From assembly GCA_050747245.1 (NCBI GenBank), contig JBOGNO010000009.1:124001-188000 (forward strand): a DNA stretch of 64,000 bases, given 5' to 3'. A model generated the notes under the pieces. It was given only the letters and a program-made list of their open reading frames with translations, made no database searches and had not been told where the DNA came from. The stretch comes from JBOGNO01 sp050747245. Its GTDB lineage: Bacteria > Acidobacteriota > Terriglobia > Acidiferrales > UBA7541. Positions 1 through 8,486 of the stretch are shown here, piece by piece; within the stretch, counting starts at the first letter, position 1; each line of letters begins with the position of its first letter. Made by a program: the position numbers and the translations under genes.

Positions 1-42
1 TAGGGTTGCGAGGAGGGGAGAGTTCCTTTACCATCTGGTGCC

Positions 43-1374
43 GTGGCGAGGGATAGACAGGCGGCGTGGACGATGGCTGCGAGCTTCGCGGTTGTGACGG
101 GTCTGGTGTGCGCGGGGCACGCGCTGGGGCAGCAAACAATCAGCAAGGGCGAACAAGAGCAGGCGCGAGCAGTTTTGCAGAAGGTGGAAGCAGAGATCGA
201 GAAGGATTATTACGACCCGAAATTAAATGGCTACGACCTGCGAGCCAGATTTGCCGAAGCGCAGAAAAAGGCCGCCGACGCAACCACAACGGGAGAAGAA
301 CTCGGCATCATTGACTGGGCCATCGAAGGCTTGAGCGATTCCCATACGTACTTTGGACTATTCCACACGGTCATAGAGGACCCCGGATGGAGGATGGAGA
401 TGGTCGGCGACAAGTGCCTCTTCTTCGCTGTGAATCCGGATTCGGACGCATGGGAGCAGGGAATTAGACCCGGCGACCAGGTCCTCAAAGTGGAGGGATA
501 TCAGCCGACCCGCGCAACATTCCTGACCATCCTGCGCCGATTGACGGATTTTCCGCGTCGCGAAACAAAATTCACTGTGGCCGCTCCGGGGCAAAGCTCG
601 CGGGAGGTGATCGCGAAGAACCACGAGATTCAATTGGGGCGAACCTACGCCTCCAACAAGGACACACAAATACAATTTCAGCACATCAGGAAAGAGATGG
701 AACGCGCTAGCAAACCAAAGGTTGTCGACGCGAATGACAAGCTGATGATTTTGAAGGTATCGAGGCTGGATCTCAAACACGAGGAGATCGATCCGCTTAT
801 CGGATCCGCCAAGAAACACGACACACTGATCCTCGATTTGCGGGATAACCGCGGAGGCTGGGATACGCCACTCGATCCCATCATCGGCTGCTTTTTCGAC
901 CATGATATTGATGCCGGGGAAACGGTCGTAAGAAAAGGGAAGAAACCCGCTCATATTCCCTCCTGGGGGAACCATGCATTCACCGGAAGGCTCTTCGTTT
1001 TGATAAATAGCCGCACTGCCTCGGGAGCTGAGGTTCTCGCCCGCATCGTGCAGATTGAAAAGCGCGGAACTTTGATGGGCGATCAGACTGCTGGTGAGGT
1101 GGGCGTCGCAGAGAACCATGGATTCGGGGAAGGGCTGAACCTAGGCAACCTCTTCATATTCCAAGTTAATATTACGAAGGAAAGATTCCTGATGCCGGAT
1201 GGGAAAGACTTGGAGGGAATTGGAGTCACACCGGACATAAAAATTATTCCCACGCAGCTCGATCTTGCGAATGGGCGCGATCCCGTGCTTGCGGCGGCGA
1301 TGACGCTCGCGGGCGTGCCAACGGAGCCGGAAGCGGCGGGCAAGCTATTTCCTAGCATTTGGCTGGCGCACTGA
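43..1374 (+). CDS. S41B-like PDZ peptidase, exported
   Basis: Probably an envelope serine peptidase of the S41 (C-terminal-processing/tricorn-core) superfamily. The N-terminus is hydrophobic and ends in a likely signal-peptide cleavage region (ALGQQ). A PDZ-like segment follows at about residues 115-190 (GIRPGDQVLKVEGYQP), then the S41 core at about 235-420 with LILDLRDNRGG and SRTASGAEV, which holds the nucleophilic Ser. The GKG lysine found in CtpA proteases is replaced by TAGEVG, as in many S41B/IRBP-like members, so the catalytic details may differ from CtpA. The start is GTG at 43; an in-frame ATG at 73 gives a shorter signal peptide and is equally possible. It stands alone, and its substrate is unknown. 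Confidence 0.82.
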   Translation: MARDRQAAWTMAASFAVVTGLVCAGHALGQQTISKGEQEQARAVLQKVEAEIEKDYYDPKLNGYDLRARFAEAQKKAADATTTGEELGIIDWAIEGLSDSHTYFGLFHTVIEDPGWRMEMVGDKCLFFAVNPDSDAWEQGIRPGDQVLKVEGYQPTRATFLTILRRLTDFPRRETKFTVAAPGQSSREVIAKNHEIQLGRTYASNKDTQIQFQHIRKEMERASKPKVVDANDKLMILKVSRLDLKHEEIDPLIGSAKKHDTLILDLRDNRGGWDTPLDPIIGCFFDHDIDAGETVVRKGKKPAHIPSWGNHAFTGRLFVLINSRTASGAEVLARIVQIEKRGTLMGDQTAGEVGVAENHGFGEGLNLGNLFIFQVNITKERFLMPDGKDLEGIGVTPDIKIIPTQLDLANGRDPVLAAAMTLAGVPTEPEAAGKLFPSIWLAH

Positions 1375-1489
1375 AATTAAAATCTTGAAATTCTAAGGCA
1401 GATTCCCCGCACTTCCCACCGCGTTGAGTTGGACCAAGACCGATAAAGAGCCAACTCCAAAGACGGCAAGGGGAAAAACACGAACCGAG

Positions 1490-2206
1490 CTAGAGGTTCT
1501 CCAAGTAGTCCGCGGCAGCGGCCAGGGCAGCGGCGGCAGCATCTACAAGAAGCTTGAGGGAATCGCTCAGGCCATCGGATTTGGGCGCCTCAGGCGCAGC
1601 AGCAGCAGCTTGCTCAACGGCATCCTGACCGCGCCGAAGATGCGGCATGCCGGTCAAGGCGTCGAGGAAAAGAATGCCGCCTCCCGCCGCGATACCGACG
1701 ATGAGGGCGGCGTGAGAAGTGAGCCACGGGCAGTAAAAGAGAAAGCCTCCGCCGAGAAGGGCGACGGTCATGGAACGGGTGAGCAGGGTCATGGTTTCAC
1801 GCCGTGACAAATCGTCGAGAAGTTCCGGGTGCTTCAGCTTTACGGCGAGAAGCGCAGCCTGGATTTCGGTGGGATGAGTTGCGAGAAGCGGATTGGGAGG
1901 GTCCTCTTTCGACCAAAGGTATTTCCGCACGTCGGTGGGAAAGTAAGCGATGGCCGCAAGGATGTGTCCCATGGCGTAGCAGGCGGCGACGACCAGGATT
2001 CCGCCAGCCCAGGGAGGAGGATGCTGGTAAGGACTGAGCAAACTGGATATCCAGGAGACCTGGATGCGTTTGGAAACAATTCCCATGGCGAAAAAAACGC
2101 CGCCGGGAAGGGCGTAGCCAAATATGTCCCGGAGAAGAAGGAACGTGGTGACCAGGCGGCCGAAAAAGTCCGGCCAGCCGGAAATGGAGTCGGAGGCTTT
2201 GGCCAT
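1490..2206 (-). CDS. Unknown multi-pass membrane protein
   Basis: Not recognised. The 238-residue product has about four hydrophobic segments (around residues 18-45, 65-90, 143-165 and 165-185), with a charged cytoplasmic-type stretch at 95-140 rich in Arg/Lys/Asp. The C-terminal tail is alanine-rich (AAAAAPEAPK, then AAAAALAAAADYLENL) and looks amphipathic or helical. The N-terminal segment DIFGYALPGG resembles the first helix seen in assorted uncharacterised bacterial membrane proteins, but that is only an impression. It has no obvious operon partner; the repeat-bearing gap lies upstream. Reading frame and codon use look genuine. Confidence 0.6.
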   Translation of the reverse strand: MAKASDSISGWPDFFGRLVTTFLLLRDIFGYALPGGVFFAMGIVSKRIQVSWISSLLSPYQHPPPWAGGILVVAACYAMGHILAAIAYFPTDVRKYLWSKEDPPNPLLATHPTEIQAALLAVKLKHPELLDDLSRRETMTLLTRSMTVALLGGGFLFYCPWLTSHAALIVGIAAGGGILFLDALTGMPHLRRGQDAVEQAAAAAPEAPKSDGLSDSLKLLVDAAAAALAAAADYLENL

Positions 2207-2316
2207 GGCGCGCGGAATCTATACCACGGGCGTAAGTAGGTCAAGAATAAACAAAAGTTAGAAATCAGAAAGTAGAAAGAAGAGCTCAGATTTCAGAAAC
2301 TGCGAGGGAGTGAAAG

Positions 2317-2424
2317 CCCCACCTTTTGCTCCGCAAAGGATAGGGCACCCCATAATGACAAGGTCAGGCGCGCAACGAAAGTCAAAATCCCCACCCTTTG
2401 CTCCGCAAAGTATGGGGCACCCCA
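2317..2424. repeat. Tandem palindromic repeat, 72-bp period
   Basis: Two 36-nt copies start 72 bases apart (2317-2352 and 2389-2424) and differ at three positions. Each contains the inverted repeat CTTTGC-TCC-GCAAAG or a near variant, and ends in GGGCACCCCA. The sequence between copies is also loosely repeated (AAGGCGC... and GAAA...TCAAAA), so the unit is about 72 nt. Related copies on the opposite strand lie at 47526-47610. These look like dispersed REP-like intergenic elements, a class common in acidobacterial genomes. Confidence 0.7.
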
Positions 2425-2523
2425 AAGACAAGTGCAAGGCGCACGCGAGAAAATTCAAAACCCTCACCCTTAGCGACGAGGGGTCGGCTCCCACAGAAGA
2501 GTCAGGAGAAGGAGCGCCCAGTG

Positions 2524-2613
2524 TCACTCGTAGCGCAGCGTGATGATGGGGTCAACGCGCATGGCGCGGCGAGCGGGAATGACGCACGCGGCGGACGCGA
2601 GGAACGAGATATG
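2524..2613 (-). pseudogene. 3' remnant of ADOP/MacB-type ABC permease
   Basis: Minus-strand translation of these 90 bases gives 29 codons and a stop. They read as the end of a last transmembrane helix (ISFLASAACVIPARRAMR) followed by VDPIITLRYE. This is the characteristic C-terminus of MacB/FtsX-like permeases, especially the ADOP family that is expanded in Acidobacteriota. Nothing of the other 700-800 residues remains: the stretch is directly preceded, in the same frame, by the stop codon of the sensor kinase gene (2617-2619). It is therefore a deletion scar rather than a gene. Confidence 0.75.
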
Positions 2614-2616
2614 CAG

Positions 2617-4437
2617 TCAATTAACTTGAACGGCTTGCGGCTGGACGGAGGAGTCGGGGAGCAGGGTCTCAGGAATGATGGGGAGCTCGAGGCGAAACGT
2701 GGCGCCGCCCTCTGAGCGATTGAAACAGGAGATGCGGCCGCCGTGTTCCTGGAGAATGCCGTAGCAGATGCTAAGGCCGAGGCCGGTGCCTTTGCCAACG
2801 GGCTTGGTGGTGTAGAAAGGATCGAAGACCAGATGAGGAGCACGGATGCCCGCTCCGGAATCGGCAAATTCGGCGACGACGTGAGAATTTTCGACGAAGG
2901 TTCGAATGTGGATGCGGCCGCCACCGACTTCTTCCAGGGCGTCCACGGCGTTCTTCATCAGATTGAAGAAAACCTGAAAGAGCTGATTGGAATCGCCGCG
3001 CACAGGAGGCAACTGAGGATCGGAATCCGGCTCCACAATGATGTTCTTGCCCTTGAGATCAATCTCGTTCAAGCGCAAGGCGGCAGTAAGAACGGCGTTG
3101 AGGTCGAGGGGAACTTTTTCGCCGGGAAGCTGGCGGGAAAAGCTGAGCAGACTGGAGACGAGGGTCTTGATGCGGCGCGCGAGTGCGTGGGTTTTTTCGA
3201 CGAGGGACTGCGCTCGCGAATCGAGTGAAGGAAGATCGCGGAGAAGATCGGTGTAGCCGATGATCCCGGTGAGTGGGTTATTGATTTCGTGGGCGGCACC
3301 GGCGGCCAATTGGCCGAGGGAAGCGAGTTTTTCCTGTTGAATGAGCTGCGCCTGGAGATGTTTTAAGTTCTCCAGGGACAGCTGCAGGGACTCAACGAGG
3401 CGGGCGCGCTCGCGATCCACGATCCAATTGCGCAGCCATACGAGAACTCCCAGACCCAGCACGGCTGAGAAAATGACGCCAACGCGGAATGTCCGAACGG
3501 AATCGGGGGCAGTAGAAAAACCCAGCGCCCAGAGGCCCAGCAGGGGAAGAGAAGCAAAGGCTCCCATGGCGAGCCGGGCGGACCAGATGCGGACGCGCTC
3601 CTCGGGAAAATGTTCGGAACGAGCGGGCAACGCAGGAAGGCGGCGGGCGAGAAGGCCGGCGGTGCCAAACCAGACAAATCCGGCGACGAGCGGAAGATCG
3701 AAGAGACTCCCGGTGTGGTAGGCATTGCGGTCGATGGAAAGGTTGATGACGTAGGCTCCGCCGGCGATTAGCGCGGCGGCAACGGCGAGATGGCGATAAA
3801 TGCCTCGCCAGGGGCCCTTCACGCGCAGGCCGAATGCCAGAAGGCCGGCCACGAGGAACACATTTTCCGCCATCTCCAAGTGATCGTAGCTGGCGCCGTA
3901 GAGCGCAACATTGGGAGAAACGTACTGCCAAGGAATCACGATGAACAGATAGAGAGCCACCCACCAGAGAAGCAGAAGAGAAAAATCCACGTAGCCGAGC
4001 CGGACTTTCATGTCGCGGCGCGGATCGTGGGGCTGTATAGCGAGGGCGCCAATCATGGGGACAGGCCGCATGAAGAGCAGCACATCTCCCAAGAAGGGAT
4101 TCGGGACGGAATGGCGAAGAACGACCTCGAAGTAGGTCCAGAGCATTTGCCCGGCGAGCCACAGGGTGCAGCCTAAGGCAAGGAGCGTCCAAAAAGTGCG
4201 GGAGCGGCGCGACCCGGAAAAGGCGTTGGACAGACAAGCGGCGCCTGCAAACGCTGCTGCGAGACACTGCCCAACGTCACCGATGGCGGTGAGTTTGACA
4301 CCGCTGGGAAGGAAAATTGCCGCAACAGCGTAAGAGCCAAAGATAAGGATCCATGCCGCAGCAATCAGCTCCGCTGTCCAGCGAGCCCGGGGAGAGGAAA
4401 CATCCGACGCAATTGTTGTTTCAGCGAACGCACTCAA
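2617..4437 (-). CDS. Orphan membrane sensor histidine kinase
   Basis: Sensor kinase of 606 residues. The N-terminal half (about 20-330) contains eight or nine hydrophobic helices forming a 7TM-like sensor without a recognised ligand domain. A coiled linker (RARLVESLQLSLENLKHLQAQL) leads to HisKA with the H-box AAHEINNPLTGI at about 385, then HATPase_c with the N-box NLMKNAVDALEE, DSGAGI and GKGTGLGLS. No response regulator is adjacent. The start is TTG at 4437, chosen because GGAGAG lies seven bases upstream. The TGA stop abuts an in-frame permease remnant, so the 3' flank has been rearranged. Confidence 0.88.
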   Translation of the reverse strand: MSAFAETTIASDVSSPRARWTAELIAAAWILIFGSYAVAAIFLPSGVKLTAIGDVGQCLAAAFAGAACLSNAFSGSRRSRTFWTLLALGCTLWLAGQMLWTYFEVVLRHSVPNPFLGDVLLFMRPVPMIGALAIQPHDPRRDMKVRLGYVDFSLLLLWWVALYLFIVIPWQYVSPNVALYGASYDHLEMAENVFLVAGLLAFGLRVKGPWRGIYRHLAVAAALIAGGAYVINLSIDRNAYHTGSLFDLPLVAGFVWFGTAGLLARRLPALPARSEHFPEERVRIWSARLAMGAFASLPLLGLWALGFSTAPDSVRTFRVGVIFSAVLGLGVLVWLRNWIVDRERARLVESLQLSLENLKHLQAQLIQQEKLASLGQLAAGAAHEINNPLTGIIGYTDLLRDLPSLDSRAQSLVEKTHALARRIKTLVSSLLSFSRQLPGEKVPLDLNAVLTAALRLNEIDLKGKNIIVEPDSDPQLPPVRGDSNQLFQVFFNLMKNAVDALEEVGGGRIHIRTFVENSHVVAEFADSGAGIRAPHLVFDPFYTTKPVGKGTGLGLSICYGILQEHGGRISCFNRSEGGATFRLELPIIPETLLPDSSVQPQAVQVN

Positions 4438-4603
4438 TGGAAGTCTCTCCGAGAAACCTCAGGGTATCGTGAAGAGAGGCCGATTCGGACAATCCGAGTA
4501 AGCAGGTGTAACGGAGTAATTAACGAACGCAGGCGAGGCCGAAAGCGAAACGCCATAGGAAACGAGTCCGGGGCGATTCCGTGCGATCTCCTCGATGAAA
4601 GGG

Positions 4604-6241
4604 CTACTGCGGATTAGCCGGCGCGGTGGAAGCCTGATGCTCGGCCAAGATCTTGCGCGCATTGTCGTAGAGGGCTTTGGCCTGCGGGATCTCCTCAATG
4701 GCCTTCAGCAACTGCGGATCATCCTGCAATTCAACTCTGTAGCCATCGTTCTGGCCATAGACAGACGTCACCACTTCGCGGTGAATTTTCATTTTGATCC
4801 ACGCCAGATTATCCTGAATGTCGGCATCGGTGAACTTGATGCCAGAGGTCTCGAGGTAATGTCGAAAATCGGCGATCACTGCGTCGTTGACGGCGAAATC
4901 GCGCGGCACGTCAGGCTTGGAGGCGAGGAAGGAACGAGTGAAATCGCCGACGCCCATCTGGTTGAAGGGCATGTAGACCTCATAAGGGAAGAAGACCATA
5001 TGACGGTAAAGCGTTTCCTGGAATGCGTTGATCTTTGGCGCGGGCACCACCACGTCGGGGGTAATTCCGCCACCACCAAATACCTGGCGGCCGCCATCGG
5101 TGAGCTTGACTTCAGTGGGTTTTGGCGAATTGTGATTGTAGAGATAGTCGTAAAGCGAGACGTTCTTATAGTCGCGCTGCACCAGGCGTCCGCTGGGGGT
5201 GTAATAGCGAGCGGTGGTGAGGAGCATGGCGGTGTCCTCTGGTAGGATAACCTGGCTCTGAACGAGGCCCTTGCCAAAACTAGTTTCGCCGACAATGAGG
5301 CCGCGATCGTGATCCTGAACGGCTCCGGCTACGATTTCCGAGGCCGAGGCGCTCTGGCCATTGATCAAAACAACCAGGGGAACGATGACGCTGCGATTGC
5401 CGTTAACCGCATAGTAGCGGCGCTCCGGGGATGCACGGCCATGGTGAGAAACAACCAGTTGATTTTTATCGAGAAATGCGTCGGCCACGCCAACCGCTTC
5501 GTTGAGCAGACCACCGGGGTTGCCGCGAAGATCGAGGATCAGGCCGTCCAAGTGAGCAAAGTCGAGATGCTGCAAGGCTTCGTGGAGATCGTCGCTGGTT
5601 GTCTCGTTGAATGAAGAGGCGCGGACATAACCGATGCCGGGACGAATCATGGAGTAATAGTCCACGCCCGGGCGGGGAATTTCATCACGCGTGACAGTAA
5701 CTTCGATGGGAGAATCCCATCCCTGGCGGACGAGAGCGATGTGCACGTCGGTGCCCTTTGGTCCTTTGAGCATGTCCGCCACTTCGAGGGTGGTGAGGCC
5801 GTCACAAATCTTTCCGTTCACTTTGGAAATGATATCGCCCGGGCGGATGCCGGCTTTGTAAGCGGGCGAATTGACAAACGGCGAAAGAACCACGGTGTGA
5901 TTTTCGCGCGGGCCGACGGTCATGCCAACGCCGTAATACTTCCCGTGCTGCTCCTCGCGAAGGAGGGCATATTGTTTGGGGTCGAAAAAATTGGAGTGCG
6001 GATCAAGAACGCGCAGCATGCCGGGAATGGCGCCATCGTAAATCGCTTTTTCGGAGTCCACCGGGTCGGCGTAATTGCGTTGGACGATCGAAAGCACGCG
6101 GGTGAAGGAGCGCAGCGAGTCCTGGGCATCATTCACGCTGGCGGCACTCGCGCGGCCGGGAGGCCCGTACATCCCGCCCAGGATCGCGGAGAGTGCCAGC
6201 ACGCAAAAAAGAACGATGATGCCGCGTCGTGAAGATTTCAT
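4604..6241 (-). CDS. C-terminal processing protease (CtpA/Prc type)
   Basis: Periplasmic S41A serine protease that cleaves C-terminal tails of envelope proteins. From the ATG at 6241 (GAGGT upstream) the product begins MKSSRRGIIVLFCVLALSA, a signal-anchor. A PDZ domain follows (NSPAYKAGIRPGDIISKVNG, about residues 115-185). The S41 core comes next, with LILDLRGNPGG, QSASASEIVAGAV (nucleophile Ser) and GETSFGKGLVQ (general-base Lys), so both dyad residues are present. A C-terminal extension of about 150 residues is helical and charged. The frame stays open to 6301, but that would overlap the promoter region of the divergent tat genes. Confidence 0.92.
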   Translation of the reverse strand: MKSSRRGIIVLFCVLALSAILGGMYGPPGRASAASVNDAQDSLRSFTRVLSIVQRNYADPVDSEKAIYDGAIPGMLRVLDPHSNFFDPKQYALLREEQHGKYYGVGMTVGPRENHTVVLSPFVNSPAYKAGIRPGDIISKVNGKICDGLTTLEVADMLKGPKGTDVHIALVRQGWDSPIEVTVTRDEIPRPGVDYYSMIRPGIGYVRASSFNETTSDDLHEALQHLDFAHLDGLILDLRGNPGGLLNEAVGVADAFLDKNQLVVSHHGRASPERRYYAVNGNRSVIVPLVVLINGQSASASEIVAGAVQDHDRGLIVGETSFGKGLVQSQVILPEDTAMLLTTARYYTPSGRLVQRDYKNVSLYDYLYNHNSPKPTEVKLTDGGRQVFGGGGITPDVVVPAPKINAFQETLYRHMVFFPYEVYMPFNQMGVGDFTRSFLASKPDVPRDFAVNDAVIADFRHYLETSGIKFTDADIQDNLAWIKMKIHREVVTSVYGQNDGYRVELQDDPQLLKAIEEIPQAKALYDNARKILAEHQASTAPANPQ

Positions 6242-6294
6242 CGAGACCTCGCTTTTCTGCATCTGATTAAGTATAGCATGGCGCGGCCAGTGGT

Positions 6295-6323
6295 TTGACA
6301 CACTGTGCCGCCTCCTCTAAGAT
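6295..6323 (+). promoter_or_regulatory. Sigma-70-type promoter for tatA-tatC
   Basis: TTGACA (6295-6300), a 17-bp spacer and TAAGAT (6318-6323) give a near-consensus housekeeping promoter. Its predicted start lies about 20 bases before the tatA ATG at 6351. It sits in the divergent gap with the CtpA-type protease gene, for which TATACT on the minus strand (6270-6275) is a possible -10. Confidence 0.65.
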
Positions 6324-6350
6324 GCCACGGAAGGCGATTTCGTTAGCAAA

Positions 6351-6683
6351 ATGTTGAGCATTCCCCACCTGATCATCATCTTTGCCGTGGCCCTGGTGGT
6401 TTTTGGACCCGAAAAGCTGCCAGAACTGGCGCGAAATCTGGGCAAAGCAATGGCCGAATTCCGGCGATTAACCGGAGACATGAGAAGCACATTCGAAGAA
6501 CATATGAGAGAGCTCGAACGGGAAGCCGCTGCCAAGGCTTCGGCCGCCAGCACGAGCTCTCCCGAGCCGACGGAGCCCGAGAACAGGATCGGCGGCGTGG
6601 CGGGGACGATCGCAGCGAAGGGCCCCGCAGACGAAACGCCGGTGAACGCGACCCCGCAAAGCACACCCCATGGCAACAACTGA
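6351..6683 (+). CDS. tatA: Twin-arginine translocase TatA/TatB family subunit
   Basis: Small membrane component of the Tat pathway, which exports folded proteins. The 110 residues have one N-terminal transmembrane helix (LIIIFAVALVVF), the family hinge FGPEKLPELARNLGKA, an amphipathic helix and an acidic, flexible Ala/Pro-rich tail. The longer acidic helix (FEEHMRELEREAAAK) is TatB-like, so assignment between TatA and TatB is open. It overlaps tatC by 14 bases, as expected for a tat operon. No second TatA-type gene is seen nearby. Confidence 0.88.
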   Translation: MLSIPHLIIIFAVALVVFGPEKLPELARNLGKAMAEFRRLTGDMRSTFEEHMRELEREAAAKASAASTSSPEPTEPENRIGGVAGTIAAKGPADETPVNATPQSTPHGNN

Positions 6684-7476
6684 CGCCACGATTCGCAAGC
6701 CGATTGAAGAGAGCGAAGACACCGGCGCGAAGATGACATTCTTCGAGCACCTGGTGGAGCTGCGGAAGAGGATTATCTATGCCGGCCTCGCGATCCTGGT
6801 GGCGATGGGGTTGGGATTCACGGTGGCGCTGCGCGTCTTCGATTTTATCGCGCAGCCCATGCTGAAGGCGCTGCGGGAGGCGCACCTCGAGGACAAGCTG
6901 GTCTATACCAGCCCCACGGGGGTCATCAACCTCTGGATTACGCTGGGATTCTACCTGGGAATCGCCATCGCGATGCCCGTGGTGCTGTATCAAGTGTGGC
7001 TGTTTGTGGCGCCGGGACTTTACCGGCGCGAACGGCGATACGTGGCGGCATTCCTTTTTTCAACGACGATTCTCTTCGTGTCGGGGGCGGCGTTCGCGTA
7101 CTACGCGATGCTGCCGCACGTACTGAGATTTCTTGTGGGAATTCAGGGGCCGTTCAAGCCGCTCATCAGCATCAACGAATACTTCGACCTGGTGCTGGTG
7201 GTGTTGCTGGGGCTGGGCGTAATTTTCGAGATGCCGATTCTGATTTTCTTTCTTTCGCTCTTCGGGATCGTGACGCCGAAATTCCTGTGGAAGAATTTCC
7301 GGTACGCGATGATTCTGATTACAATCGTAGCGGCCATCGTGACTCCGACTCCGGACGCGACGACAATGCTGGTATTCATGGCGCCGATGGTGGGCCTGTA
7401 TTTCATCGGCATGGGGCTATCGTATCTAGTAGTGAGAAAAAAGCGCCAGCGCGCGGCGGTGGAAGGGGCGAAATAG
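6670..7476 (+). CDS. tatC: Twin-arginine translocase TatC
   Basis: Core receptor of the Tat translocase that binds twin-arginine signal peptides. The product has 268 residues with six predicted helices. The conserved N-terminal motif FFEHLVELRKRIIYA lies near residues 24-38, PGLYRRERRYV precedes the third helix, and the conserved periplasmic and transmembrane segments follow in order. It starts inside the 3' end of the TatA-family gene and is followed after one base by the M28 enzyme gene, suggesting a three-gene transcript. Confidence 0.95.
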   Translation: MATTDATIRKPIEESEDTGAKMTFFEHLVELRKRIIYAGLAILVAMGLGFTVALRVFDFIAQPMLKALREAHLEDKLVYTSPTGVINLWITLGFYLGIAIAMPVVLYQVWLFVAPGLYRRERRYVAAFLFSTTILFVSGAAFAYYAMLPHVLRFLVGIQGPFKPLISINEYFDLVLVVLLGLGVIFEMPILIFFLSLFGIVTPKFLWKNFRYAMILITIVAAIVTPTPDATTMLVFMAPMVGLYFIGMGLSYLVVRKKRQRAAVEGAK

Positions 7477-7477
7477 G

Positions 7478-8464
7478 ATGCTGAGTATGCGATCCCTGGG
7501 GCTACTCGTTGCGTTTGCCGCGGGAATGACGGCGGCCTGCGGAAGGTCTTCGAGCGCGGATAAGTCCACAGCTTCGTCCAGCGCGGCAAGCCCCTCCGCG
7601 ACAGCGCCCAACTCGCAAGAGGCAGCGCCGCCCGCTTCGCAAACCGGCGGGTTTGACGGCGCGAACGCGTACGCGCAGACAGCAACGCTCGTGAGTTTCG
7701 GGCCGCGGCCGCCGGATTCGGACGCATTGCATCAGACGCAGAAATATATTCAGGACCAACTGAAGGGCTACGGCTGCCCGGTGGATACGGATGACTTCCA
7801 CACGGGAACGCCCATTGGCACGGTGGCGATGAAAAATATCATCGCCAAAATTCCGGGCGAGAAGCCGGGCATCCTGCTGCTGCTGACGCACTACGACACG
7901 CTGAAGAAGCCGGAATTCGTGGGCGCCGTGGACGGGGGTTCATCGAGCGGGATGATGCTGGAGATGGCGCGGCTAGTTTGTGCACAAAAGAACCACCTGA
8001 CAATTTGGATCGCTTTTCTCGATGGCGAGGAAGCGTTCGTGCAGTGGAGCGACACGGACAGCACATACGGTAGCCGAGAACTTGCGGCGCGGATGGCGAT
8101 GGCGGGCGACCTGAAGCAAGTGAAGGCAGTGTTGCTCGCGGACATGGTGGGGCCCATCAACCTGCAAATCAAAAAAGATCCGAACTCCACGCCGTGGCTG
8201 ACGGACCTGGTGTGGTCCACAGCGGCGCGGCTGGGCTACGGGAACTATTTCGTCAACGATACGCTGGCGATCGAGGACGACCATCTTCCGTTCACGCGCC
8301 GAAGCGTTGCGGCCGTGGACGTCATTGACCTAGCGGGATTTCAGGACGCCGGTTTCTGGCACACTCCCCAGGACACGATGGATAAGGTTAGCGCCAAGAG
8401 CCTGGCGATTGTCGGGCACGTGTTTCTGGAAAGCGTGAACGAGCTCGAAAAGAAATATCATTGA
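7478..8464 (+). CDS. M28-family lipoprotein, glutaminyl-cyclase-like
   Basis: Probable envelope metalloenzyme of the M28/glutaminyl-peptide cyclotransferase fold. A lipoprotein signal (LLVAFAAGMTAAC) precedes a Ser/Ala-rich linker. Metal-ligand motifs are in family order: LLTHYDT, GAVDGGSSSGMMLEMA, FLDGEEAF and IEDDHLPFTRRSVAAVDVID, followed by FWHTPQDTMDKVSAKSL, which is typical of glutaminyl cyclases. It could catalyse N-terminal pyroglutamate formation or act as an aminopeptidase; the sequence does not decide. It is tightly coupled to tatC, although its own signal is of the Sec/lipoprotein kind. Confidence 0.82.
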   Translation: MLSMRSLGLLVAFAAGMTAACGRSSSADKSTASSSAASPSATAPNSQEAAPPASQTGGFDGANAYAQTATLVSFGPRPPDSDALHQTQKYIQDQLKGYGCPVDTDDFHTGTPIGTVAMKNIIAKIPGEKPGILLLLTHYDTLKKPEFVGAVDGGSSSGMMLEMARLVCAQKNHLTIWIAFLDGEEAFVQWSDTDSTYGSRELAARMAMAGDLKQVKAVLLADMVGPINLQIKKDPNSTPWLTDLVWSTAARLGYGNYFVNDTLAIEDDHLPFTRRSVAAVDVIDLAGFQDAGFWHTPQDTMDKVSAKSLAIVGHVFLESVNELEKKYH

Positions 8465-8486
8465 GTTCCCGCCTCCGCGAATCGCA

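Larger units (their letters stand above)
2207..2616. other. 410-nt gap: repeats plus gene remnant
   Basis: No intact gene is visible. The stretch holds an A/G-rich tract (about 2235-2300), two tandem copies of a palindromic repeat (2317-2352 and 2389-2424), a third more degenerate unit near 2459-2500, and the 3' remnant of an ABC permease gene (2524-2613, minus strand). Confidence 0.7.
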
